64,000 nucleotides of DNA. Origin: CAMAVH01 sp964628235 (GTDB lineage: Bacteria > Pseudomonadota > Alphaproteobacteria > SMXQ01). Shown piece after piece: positions 39,717 through 47,607 of this stretch (position 1 is its first letter; every line of letters begins with the position of its first letter). The notes under the pieces are model-generated. The model ran no database searches. It saw only the letters and a program-made list of their open reading frames with translations, and was not told where the DNA came from. Position numbers and translations under genes: made by a program. The DNA lies in the NCBI GenBank assembly GCA_964628235.1, contig CAZVLU010000005.1:44928-108927 (forward strand). The letters run 5' to 3'.

Positions 39717-40155
39717 GCGCGACCGGGAGGCTCTGCGCATCTTAGGCCGTATGCAGGTCGAAGAGACGCAGCCGCATCTTGTCTGGAGCGACGAGCGCGC
39801 GAATGCGACATGGGGGCGCTACCTGGTGGGCGGAAACCCCGTATTTTTCGTCGTTGAGGACTGTCGGGAGCTTGTCGGCTACCTGTATGCCCTGTCTGTC
39901 GACTACGGTTTTACCTGTGGATTTTTCGTCACACAGGAAGTAATTTACATTCGTCCCGATAAGCGCGGAACTCGGGCAGCCGCCATGCTGGTCAGGGCCT
40001 TCAACGAGTGGGCCGACCGACTTCAACCCAACGAAGTGTTCGCCGGCGTCGCCAACGGCTTCAAGCAAGAGCGGACGACCCGGTTTTTTGAGCACTTTGG
40101 TTTCACGCGGGTAGGTCAATACCTGCGCCGGATTCCAGGGGTGCGAGATGGCTAA
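39694..40155 (+). CDS. GNAT-family acetyltransferase-like protein
   Basis: 153 residues. MLVRLAIERDREALRILGRM is the usual first helix, PVFFVVEDCRELVGYLYALS and VIYIRPDKRGTRAAAMLVRA show the central strands and the CoA loop RPDKRGTRAAA, which is closer to the consensus than in the previous gene. FFEHFGFTRVGQYLRR is the usual C-terminal ending. Two adjacent GNAT genes point to duplication and divergence, or to a heterodimer. A virion role is possible, but an enzymatic host-modifying role is equally open. Confidence 0.75.
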   Translation: MLVRLAIERDREALRILGRMQVEETQPHLVWSDERANATWGRYLVGGNPVFFVVEDCRELVGYLYALSVDYGFTCGFFVTQEVIYIRPDKRGTRAAAMLVRAFNEWADRLQPNEVFAGVANGFKQERTTRFFEHFGFTRVGQYLRRIPGVRDG

Positions 40156-40765
40156 AGGTGGCGACGGCGGCGCGGGGCAGGCCCGCGCGGACGAACAGGC
40201 CCGGCAAGAGCGCATCCGCGCCGGCACGGCTCGGATCGACGATATTTTCAGCCAGAATTTCAACGACGCCAGCTACGGCGCGCGGAAGCAGAGTTATCTG
40301 GACTACGCGACACCGCAGCTCGAAGACCAATACGCGAAGGCGCAGAAAGAATTGGTCTACGCGCTGGATCGCGGCGGCAATCTCGATAGCTCGACGCGCG
40401 CGCAGAAGCTCGGCGAGCTGGAGCAGCTTTACGGCACGAACAAGCAGGCCGTCGCCGATCAAGGTCTTGCCTACGAGACGCAGGCCCGAACGGCCGTCGA
40501 AGACGCGCGCGCCGATCTCATTCGGACGTTGAACTCGACCGGCGACGCCGACGGCGCGGCCAATTCGGCGATCTCGCGCTCCGGCGCGCTCTCGCAGCCC
40601 GACGCTTACAGCCCGCTCGGCCAGCTCTTCACCGATTTCACCGCCAAGCTCGGCACGCAGGCTGCGCTCGAACGTGCGTCGGCCTTGAGCGGCGGCGCGA
40701 TTCAACCACGTTTCACGACCGGCCTTTTCGGCGGCTCGAAAACCGCCGTCAAGACGACGCCGTAG
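40148..40765 (+). CDS. Internal virion protein (ejection protein) candidate
   Basis: 205 residues, starting inside the GNAT gene. Helical and polar with many Gln and Arg (RQERIRAGTARIDDIFSQNF, ARKQSYLDYATPQLEDQYAK), and a C-terminal ALSGGAIQPRFTTGLFGGSK. The position between nozzle/GNAT and the large ejection proteins is that of a small internal virion protein. No catalytic motif is seen. Confidence 0.68.
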   Translation: MAKGGDGGAGQARADEQARQERIRAGTARIDDIFSQNFNDASYGARKQSYLDYATPQLEDQYAKAQKELVYALDRGGNLDSSTRAQKLGELEQLYGTNKQAVADQGLAYETQARTAVEDARADLIRTLNSTGDADGAANSAISRSGALSQPDAYSPLGQLFTDFTAKLGTQAALERASALSGGAIQPRFTTGLFGGSKTAVKTTP

Positions 40766-40771
40766 GTCGCC

Positions 40772-41494
40772 ATGTGCGAGCCCCTTTCCATTGCCGGCGC
40801 CGTTCTCACCGTCGCCTCGATCGCCGCCAATCAAGCGGCGGCGAGCAAAGTCGCCAAGGCGCGCGAGGGCGCCATGTCGGCCGAGCGGCTTCGGCAGCAG
40901 GGCTACGACAAGGAAGCCGACGCGCTCAACACCACGTCGCAGGATCGCTACCAAGATTTCGGCGGCCAGGAAGCGCAAAAGGCGCAGTCGCTCGGCGACT
41001 ACTTCAAGGCCGAAGCGGCTCCTGCCGAAACCGCGCCGACGGAGGCGCCGGCCAGCTCCTCGAATATCATTGTTCAGGAGCAGAAAAAGCAGTCCGGCAA
41101 GGCGCAAGCCTATACCGGCCAGCAGGCGGAAGCGCTCGGCAGTCTGCGGGCTTTCGGCGATCTCCTCGGCGGCATCAGTCGCGACCAGGCGCGAGACGCG
41201 AGCCAGATCGGCGTTATCGGCGGCTTCAAGCGCGGCTCGTCCGAAGTGCTGCCTTTCGAGCTGGCGGCGGCCAACAACAAGGGCAACGGCCTCAAGACGT
41301 TCGCCGATATTTTGGGCGGGCTTGGGACGGTCGCGAGCTTCGGCGGGGCTGCCGGCATGGGTTCGGCCGCGGGCGCGGCCTCCAAGGCGCCGACGAGCCT
41401 TCTGCCGCCTGGCGGCATCGGTTCCGGCTCGGGCGGTTTGGCGAGCAGCTTCACCAGCGGGGGCGGCGGTTTCGGCCTCCCCGCGCTCTACTAA
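40772..41494 (+). CDS. Internal virion protein with Ala/Gly-rich membrane-active regions
   Basis: 240 residues. A hydrophobic start (LSIAGAVLTVASIAANQAAA) resembles a signal-like or membrane-inserting helix, followed by a polar, Gln-rich middle and a Gly/Ser tail (LASSFTSGGGGFGLPALY). Small podoviral ejection proteins have similar N-terminal hydrophobic helices. It lies between two other predicted ejection proteins with short gaps. Confidence 0.68.
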   Translation: MCEPLSIAGAVLTVASIAANQAAASKVAKAREGAMSAERLRQQGYDKEADALNTTSQDRYQDFGGQEAQKAQSLGDYFKAEAAPAETAPTEAPASSSNIIVQEQKKQSGKAQAYTGQQAEALGSLRAFGDLLGGISRDQARDASQIGVIGGFKRGSSEVLPFELAAANNKGNGLKTFADILGGLGTVASFGGAAGMGSAAGAASKAPTSLLPPGGIGSGSGGLASSFTSGGGGFGLPALY

Positions 41495-41503
41495 GGTCGG
41501 GAC

Positions 41504-43129
41504 ATGCCCGTAAAACAGAACGGCTACTACAACAACCCGCAGATCGGCCAGGCGTTCGCGAACCTCGGGCAGATCTTCGCGCCGCCGTCCGGTAGCGACG
41601 CCTACGGCTACGCCAAGGCCGCCGAGGCCAAGGCGTCGGCTGAGCGCAAGAAGGCGGGGTTCGACTCGTTGGCGAAATTCTTCACGCCCGAGCAGCTTGC
41701 CGGCGTTCAGGCGCTCGGCGCCGACTACTTGAGCAAGTACCCCGAGTTTGACCTCTACAATCGCTCCGCGCGCCCCGGCGCGCAGCCCGAGGACGTCGAC
41801 TTGAGCATCGCCGCCATCCGCGGCGCACCGAACTCGTTCCGCGGTCTGAACATCAAAGAGGCGGGCGACACCGAGCGCGCGAATATCAAGGAGAGCGGCG
41901 ACACGCTGCGCAACACCTACACCACCGACCAGAACAATCTGACGTCGCGCGCGAACAACACAGCCGATAACAGCCGCGCGTTGACACAGACCGGGATGCA
42001 GCAAAGCGGCGAGACGACGCGCGCCATGCTGTCGCCGGTCGCCGCCGGCGCGACCCGCTTTACGCCGCCGTCGTTGGCGGCCATGTTTGACGTGCCGGAA
42101 ACGCAAACTGGCGTCGTCAACCTCAACCCCGGCGATCGCGCGTTCCTTCCCGGCGGCGGCCAGCTCAACGGCGCGCCAAAGCCGCGCACCGATTCCGAGG
42201 TCCGCGGCGGCATTATCGAATCGCTGTCGCCGGAAGAGCAGCGTGCGATTGGCTTGCAGGGCGTGCCGGTCGAGCAGGTCGTCGGCGAGGACGGGCAGCC
42301 CAAAATAACTTTCCGGCCGGATGCTGTGGGCTCCGCCCCCTACAACAAGCCTTCGGGCAATGCGCAGGTGTCGAATTATCGCACGCCCGACGGCAAGGTC
42401 GGCACGGCGCGCTTCGACCCGACCGTCAACGATTGGCTCGATACGTCGAGCGGCCAGCGCTTGCCGCAAGGCTCGCAGACCTACAGCGCCAATCTCCAGG
42501 GCGACAAAGCGTCGACGGGGCTCGGCCCGACGACGGCGAATAACACGCAGGCCAACAACCGCGACGCCGAGGCGACCGCGGCGTTGAACACGCTCGACGT
42601 TTACGAAAATTTGATCCGCAACAACCCCGGCTCGATCGGCATTGTCGGCTTGATTCGAGGCACCGCGCAGAATGCCGTGGCTTCGGCGCAGGATCTCGCC
42701 AAGGCTTTCGGCAAGAGCGCGCCGCAGGTGGCGCAAGCGGCCGAGACCCTTCGCGTCGACTTGGGTAAGGTGGCGCCCGAGCTGTTCGACACGACCATCC
42801 CCGAGGCGGATTTCTTGCAGGGCACGTTGGCCTATGCGATCGCGCGCACGGAAAACCCGAGCGGCGAGGTGAGCCGGCAAGCCTATGAACGCGCCTTCGA
42901 CCGACTCCAGGGTGGCGGCTTGCTGGCGAACCAGAAAAGCGCCCTCGCGCAGATCTCGGCCTACCGCAAAGTGCTCCAGGCGCAACGCTCGGGCACGAAC
43001 GTCTTGCGCAACCCCGGCCAGGCCCGCACCGACACGGGCTATCAGCCGCCGCCCGGCGCGCAGCCGACCGAGCCGCAAGTCATTCAGACCCCGGCCGGTC
43101 CCGTCACAATCACGCCGCTGGAGCCCTAA
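41504..43129 (+). CDS. Internal virion / ejection protein
   Basis: 541 residues, with AAGG upstream. Long helical, Asn/Gln-rich stretches (NNPQIGQAFANLGQIFAPPS, SRANNTADNSRALTQTGMQQ) and a C-terminal Pro-rich tail are typical of podoviral internal proteins. A helical block near residues 370-480 (NPGSIGIVGLIRGTAQNAVA to QGTLAYAIARTENPSGEVSR) is the most conserved-looking part. No lytic transglycosylase motif is seen. Its stop overlaps the next start as TAATG. Confidence 0.7.
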   Translation: MPVKQNGYYNNPQIGQAFANLGQIFAPPSGSDAYGYAKAAEAKASAERKKAGFDSLAKFFTPEQLAGVQALGADYLSKYPEFDLYNRSARPGAQPEDVDLSIAAIRGAPNSFRGLNIKEAGDTERANIKESGDTLRNTYTTDQNNLTSRANNTADNSRALTQTGMQQSGETTRAMLSPVAAGATRFTPPSLAAMFDVPETQTGVVNLNPGDRAFLPGGGQLNGAPKPRTDSEVRGGIIESLSPEEQRAIGLQGVPVEQVVGEDGQPKITFRPDAVGSAPYNKPSGNAQVSNYRTPDGKVGTARFDPTVNDWLDTSSGQRLPQGSQTYSANLQGDKASTGLGPTTANNTQANNRDAEATAALNTLDVYENLIRNNPGSIGIVGLIRGTAQNAVASAQDLAKAFGKSAPQVAQAAETLRVDLGKVAPELFDTTIPEADFLQGTLAYAIARTENPSGEVSRQAYERAFDRLQGGGLLANQKSALAQISAYRKVLQAQRSGTNVLRNPGQARTDTGYQPPPGAQPTEPQVIQTPAGPVTITPLEP

Positions 43130-46002
43130 TGGCGAAATACCGCATTACCGGGCCGGACGGCACGGCCTACGAGGTCGACGCGCCGAACGAGGAAGCCCTC
43201 AACGCGGCGGTCGCCGAGAAATTCGGCGCGCCGGCCGAGCCGCAGATCCCGACCGAGCAGCCCGCTCCTGCGCAGCAGAATGGCACGGTGGAGCCGAGCC
43301 TTGTCGATCGCATCATGAGTGGCGCCAAGGCGACAGGCAGCTTTCTCGACTATGGGGCGCGCCGCGGCGCCGAGGGCGTCATGAACGTCCTCGGCCTGCC
43401 CGTCGACTTGGCGAACGCCGCCTTGAGCCTGACGGGCCTCCCCGTCAGCGACAAGCCCTTCTTGGGCTCGAAGTCGTTCAAAGACAGCGCCGACCAGGCG
43501 AATGAGATCACGAACCGCGCTATCGGCCTGCCGCCGCCGAAGACGCAGCCCGCCAACGCGGCGGAGCGGGTCTTCGGCCGTATCGCCGAAGAGGTGGGCG
43601 CGATGGCCGTTCCGGCGGGCGCAGCGCTCAAGAAAGCCGACCAGGGTATCCAGGCGGCGCGCAAGCTCCCGTCGCTCGCGCGCATGTTCGTCGAGCCGGC
43701 CGCCGTCAATCCGGCGCGCTTCGTCAGCAAGGAGACGGCCGCCGCCACGGCTGCCGGCACGGGCGCCGGAATCGCCAACGAGGTCACGCACGCGGCGGGC
43801 TACGACGAGAAGAGCACGGGCCATGATGTCGGAGACCTGGTCGGCGCGATGGCCGGCTTGACCACCTACGGCGTCGGTTCGCACGTTCTCCCGAAACTCG
43901 GCGAGGTCTTCAACGCCGTGCGCGGCTCGCCGAACTACGCCGACAAGGTCGTGCGCGATTCCGTCACCGACACGCTTATTGACGCGGCCGGCGCGAAGCC
44001 GTCGGCGCCGGGCCAGCCGGTCGACACGGAAAACCTCGTCAACACCATCATGGGCGGCCGGCGCGTCGCCGAAAAGGTTCCCGGCTACGTCGAGAGCACG
44101 GCCGACCGAGCGCAAAGCCCCGGCCTGGCGGCCCTGGAATACAGCCGGCAAAGCGGCCCGAACTCCGGCGAATTTACGCAACGACGGGCGGAGAACACGC
44201 AGGCCATCGACAACGCGATCAATCGTTCCGAGCCGCAGGGCAATCCCGGCGCGCTGCGAAGCGAGCTTGAGCTTGAGCGCGATCGCCGGCTCACCGACGC
44301 CGACGTGCTGGCGCAGAACGCGCGCGAGGACGCCGAGCGAGCCGCTTTGCCGCTCACGCCGCAGAGCACGCCGGCGGCGCGGGGCAACACCGTCCGAACC
44401 GGGCTCGAAGACGCGCGCGACGCCGCGCGCCAGCGCACCGACAGCGCCTATGCGACGGCTGACGTCTCGGGCAACCCGGCCGACCCCGTTAGCCTCGCCG
44501 ATACGCTCGACGGCGTCACCAACGGATTGACGCAGGTGGAGCGCGGTCTCGCGCCGCGCTCCGTCATCGACCGGGTGCGCCAGCTCGGCCAGACCGCCGA
44601 GCCCGGCCCCGTGGATACTGGCATCCTCGACGCTGCCGGCAACCCGATCACGCGCGCGCCGGAACCGCCGGCGCCGGTCACGCTCAAAGAGGCGACGGAC
44701 CTCAAATCCGAATTGCAGCGGCTCCAGCGCGCCGCCCTCGCCGACCCGCGCGCCGAGCAAGGCGGCCGGAATGCCGCGCGCGTGCTCGGCCGCTATATCG
44801 ACGCCGTCGACGGCTACATCGCGACAAACTTGAGCCCCGCCGAGCAGGAAGCGCTTACGGCCGCCCGTGGCGCTAAATTCGACGAGGCCGAAGCTTTCAC
44901 CCGGCGCGGCGACCCCGTCGCTGGCGCCTTGGCGCGAAACGAGGGCGGCTTCCCGCAAATGCGCGACGAGCGCGTCGCGGCTACCTTCGTCGATCCGGCC
45001 AACATGGACCGGTTGTTCGCGCAGGCCGACACGCCGGCCGTCCGGCAGGCCATTCGTGAGGAGGTGTTGTCCCGCGCCGACCTTCGCAATCCCGAGGCGA
45101 TCCAGAGCTTCCAGCAGGACTACCAGGAGCAGCTTCGGCGCTTCCCCGGCCTGAACGACGAGATCGCCCGCGCGGGCGAGCTGCGGGGCGCCGAAGCGGC
45201 CGCCACGGGCGCGCAGAGCGCCCTCATGCGCGAGATCGGCCCCCAAGGCCGCAGCGTCGTGGCTAAATACCTCCAGTATGGCGATGAGAACGCCGAGAAG
45301 GCCCTCCGCGGCGTCCTGGCGGCCAAAGACCCGGCCCGAGCTACCGACGAGCTTCTAGGCTTCGTGAACGACGATCCGAAGGCCGTCGAGGGCGCGCGCA
45401 AGGTTTTCTGGAATATCATGCAGAAGACGGCGCGGCGTGCCGGCGAGACCACGGCCGATATTAGCGGCGCGCAGCCCTGGCTGCCGAAAGCGCTCGATCG
45501 CTTCGTCAACGACCCGGCCACGGCCGCCGTCGCCGAACGGCTCTACCGGGACGCTCCCGAGCATTGGAACAACATCAAGGAGATCTCGGGCGCTATCCAG
45601 GGCCTCGATCTCCGTAACAGCGCCAAGGCTCCGAATACCTCGGGCACGGCGCAGGGCGTCAGCAACGTCTTGACGCCGGAGACGCTGCAAAGCCGTTTCT
45701 ATCAATACAAGGCGGGCAAAATCTCGGGCAGCTTCCTCGCGACCAGCATCGCGGCCGTCGCCGGCCGGCGCGCCGTGGCGCGCGCTCGGGCCGACGCTGT
45801 CGGCCGGATGCTCGACGAGGCTCTGCTCAACCCGGAAGTGGCGGCGACGCTGCTCAAGGAAAACAACCCGGCCAATCGGGCGGCGCTGGCGCGCAAGGCT
45901 AAGGGCTGGATCGGCAACGAGGCTTCGACCTTCCTCGACATCGTCACGCCGGAAAACGATGACGACAAGACCAAGCGCGCCATCATGGACGAGGCTAAAT
46001 AA
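43129..46002 (+). CDS. Large internal virion / DNA-ejection protein
   Basis: 957 residues, the longest protein of the prophage. The first 30 residues (YRITGPDGTAYEVDAPNEEA) are a short beta start seen on many phage ejection proteins, followed by about 900 residues of helix with repeated Ala, Arg and Glu. A hydrophobic patch near residues 210-250 could insert in a membrane. Such proteins extend the tail through the envelope during DNA entry. It ends 8 nt inside the convergent minus-strand gene. Confidence 0.75.
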   Translation: MAKYRITGPDGTAYEVDAPNEEALNAAVAEKFGAPAEPQIPTEQPAPAQQNGTVEPSLVDRIMSGAKATGSFLDYGARRGAEGVMNVLGLPVDLANAALSLTGLPVSDKPFLGSKSFKDSADQANEITNRAIGLPPPKTQPANAAERVFGRIAEEVGAMAVPAGAALKKADQGIQAARKLPSLARMFVEPAAVNPARFVSKETAAATAAGTGAGIANEVTHAAGYDEKSTGHDVGDLVGAMAGLTTYGVGSHVLPKLGEVFNAVRGSPNYADKVVRDSVTDTLIDAAGAKPSAPGQPVDTENLVNTIMGGRRVAEKVPGYVESTADRAQSPGLAALEYSRQSGPNSGEFTQRRAENTQAIDNAINRSEPQGNPGALRSELELERDRRLTDADVLAQNAREDAERAALPLTPQSTPAARGNTVRTGLEDARDAARQRTDSAYATADVSGNPADPVSLADTLDGVTNGLTQVERGLAPRSVIDRVRQLGQTAEPGPVDTGILDAAGNPITRAPEPPAPVTLKEATDLKSELQRLQRAALADPRAEQGGRNAARVLGRYIDAVDGYIATNLSPAEQEALTAARGAKFDEAEAFTRRGDPVAGALARNEGGFPQMRDERVAATFVDPANMDRLFAQADTPAVRQAIREEVLSRADLRNPEAIQSFQQDYQEQLRRFPGLNDEIARAGELRGAEAAATGAQSALMREIGPQGRSVVAKYLQYGDENAEKALRGVLAAKDPARATDELLGFVNDDPKAVEGARKVFWNIMQKTARRAGETTADISGAQPWLPKALDRFVNDPATAAVAERLYRDAPEHWNNIKEISGAIQGLDLRNSAKAPNTSGTAQGVSNVLTPETLQSRFYQYKAGKISGSFLATSIAAVAGRRAVARARADAVGRMLDEALLNPEVAATLLKENNPANRAALARKAKGWIGNEASTFLDIVTPENDDDKTKRAIMDEAK

Positions 46003-46327
46003 ACTCGACCTGGCGCTCGGGCCGCTTCAATAGCGTTGGCAGGTAGGCCGCATAGGCCCGATGAGGCTCGGTCCACTCGGCGACCGGCAGAACGATGACT
46101 CTGTCGTAGCGGCGCGCCAGCATGGCGCCGAAGCTGGCGAAATGCCAACGCTCGGGGTTGAGGCCGAGGAGCTTCCTGAACCCTTCCGCCTGCTCCGGCG
46201 TGCCGGCAACGATCAAATTGAGCGACGGCAGGTCTTGCGCCGGGATGGACACGAGCGCGGCAACCGGCCGATGTCGCCTCACGATTAAGCTGTTGATATT
46301 CTCTATCGCGTTGTTAAGCAGGCCCAT
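45995..46327 (-). CDS. Unknown protein at the prophage right end (moron candidate)
   Basis: 110 residues from ATG at 46327, with GAGGGG 8 nt upstream. It runs opposite to all the late genes and overlaps the last one by 8 nt tail to tail. The pattern NLIVAGTPEQAEGFRKLLGL, YDRVIVLPVAEWTEPHRAYA and YLPTLLKRPERQ suggests a small alpha/beta fold, with AGTPEQ as a possible phosphate loop-like turn. Position and orientation are those of lysogenic-conversion genes. Function unknown. Confidence 0.6.
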   Translation of the reverse strand: MGLLNNAIENINSLIVRRHRPVAALVSIPAQDLPSLNLIVAGTPEQAEGFRKLLGLNPERWHFASFGAMLARRYDRVIVLPVAEWTEPHRAYAAYLPTLLKRPERQVEFI

Positions 46328-46530
46328 CGGCGCACCCCTCAAGTTTGCGCCCAAAATAGCGCCCAAAAGGTTGTCTGTCTCGCACTTACGGCAGCGGCAA
46401 ACGAATCGCATAAAAGCCCGTGTCGTCTGCATTTTCTCTTATTGCTCAAGCTCTTGCAGGCCCCTCTTCGGGTGAAAATATTGTATTGCTAAGCCGAACG
46501 ACATAGGATGCGGCCCCAAAGGATAGACGC
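46328..46530. other. Probable prophage right boundary and hemB upstream region
   Basis: 203 bp without a gene. GCGCCCAAAATAGCGCCCAAAAGG (46351-46374) has a direct repeat of GCGCCCAAAA spaced 14 bp apart, and GTCTGTCTCGC follows, so phage-like sequence extends to about 46385. The later part (46440-46500) contains GCTCTTGCAGG and the AT-rich AATATTGTATTGC before the hemB ribosome site AAGGA. No tRNA gene is present, so the att site is not a tRNA 3' end here. The exact junction is not resolved. Confidence 0.4.
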
Positions 46531-47586
46531 ATGAATATTCGCGCCATTTTGGACGGACTGCCGCAAAGCGCCGATAAGGCCAGCTCGCCGCTGGGAGCTT
46601 ATCCGCGCACGCGTCTGCGCCGGATGCGCAGCGACGATTGGTCGCGCCGCCTGATGCGCGAGACGCAATTGTCGGTCAACGATCTGATCTGGCCGATATT
46701 CGTGCAGGACGGCGACGTCGCCGAGACTGCCGTGCCATCAATGCCCGGCGTGATGCGCTATAGTGTCGCGCAAGCGGTAAAGGCCGTCGGCGAAGCGGCG
46801 GCGCTCGGCATTCCCGCCATCGCCGTCTTCCCGGTCGTCGATCCGAAGTTGAAAACCGAAGATGGCCGCGAAGCCGCCAATCCCGACAACATCGTCTGCC
46901 GCGCCGTGCGCGCCATCAAGGCGGCGCACCCGCAAATCGGCATCATCTGCGACGCCGCGCTCGATCCCTTCACCAGCCACGGCCAGGACGGCTTGTTGAA
47001 GAACGGTGAAGTCCTTAACGACGAGACCGTCGCCGCGCTGGCGCAGCAATCGCTGATTCAGGCGCAAGCCGGCTGCGACGTCATCGCGCCGTCCGACATG
47101 ATGGATGGCCGGGTCGGCGCGATCCGCGAGGCGCTCGACGCCGCCGGATTCGCGCATGTCAAAATTCTCGCCTATTCGGCAAAATACGCCTCGGCCTTTT
47201 ACGGGCCGTTCCGCGATGCCGTCGGCTCGGGCACGGCGCTCGGCCTCAAGGGCAAGCAGACCTATCAGATGGACCCGGCGAACGGCGACGAAGCGTTGCG
47301 CGAGACCGCACTCGACATCGCCGAGGGCGCCGACATGGTAATGGTGAAGCCTGGCCTGCCCTATCTCGACGTGCTGTGGCGCGTGAAAGACGCCTTCAAG
47401 CTGCCGACTTTCGCCTATCACGTGAGCGGTGAGTACGCGATGCTCATGGCCGCCGCCGCCAACGGCTGGCTCGACGGCGACAAAGCATTGATGGAAGCGC
47501 TCGCCTGCTTCAAGCGCGCCGGCGCCGACGGCATCCTCACTTATGGCGCGATCGTCGCCGCAAAACAGTTGAAGTCCAGCGGCTAG
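46531..47586 (+). CDS. hemB: Delta-aminolevulinic acid dehydratase (porphobilinogen synthase), magnesium type
   Basis: 351 residues, with AAGGA 9 nt upstream. It condenses two 5-aminolevulinates to porphobilinogen in heme and chlorin synthesis. Active-site lysines are seen in AYSAKYASAFYGPF (about K217) and VMVKPGLPYLDV (about K273). The region that binds zinc in other enzymes as Cys-rich CxCxxxxHxxC reads CDAALDPFTSHGQDG, so it belongs to the magnesium-dependent class of Alphaproteobacteria. It lies next to the prophage boundary, and the coding sequence is intact. Confidence 0.97.
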   Translation: MNIRAILDGLPQSADKASSPLGAYPRTRLRRMRSDDWSRRLMRETQLSVNDLIWPIFVQDGDVAETAVPSMPGVMRYSVAQAVKAVGEAAALGIPAIAVFPVVDPKLKTEDGREAANPDNIVCRAVRAIKAAHPQIGIICDAALDPFTSHGQDGLLKNGEVLNDETVAALAQQSLIQAQAGCDVIAPSDMMDGRVGAIREALDAAGFAHVKILAYSAKYASAFYGPFRDAVGSGTALGLKGKQTYQMDPANGDEALRETALDIAEGADMVMVKPGLPYLDVLWRVKDAFKLPTFAYHVSGEYAMLMAAAANGWLDGDKALMEALACFKRAGADGILTYGAIVAAKQLKSSG

Positions 47587-47607
47587 TCGCCGCGTGTAAG
47601 GTACCCT

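Larger units (their letters stand above)
1..46400. mobile_element. Temperate podovirus-type prophage (left end outside window)
   Basis: The segment holds an integrase, repressor and Cro-like pair, replication genes, terminase, portal, capsid, nozzle, internal virion proteins and a holin-endolysin-spanin set, all in a phage-like dense layout with ATGA and TAATG overlaps. There are no tail-tube, tape-measure or sheath genes, but there is a beta-rich nozzle-like protein and large ejection proteins, which indicates a short-tailed phage. All structural frames look open, so the element could be functional. The left attachment site is beyond position 1. The right one should lie between the last phage gene (45995-46327) and hemB (46531). 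The exact boundary is inferred, because no att duplication can be seen with only one end present. Confidence 0.93.

Noticed and set aside
46328..46530. tRNA gene at the integration site
   Set aside because: No cloverleaf or T-loop GGTTCRAATCC sequence is present.
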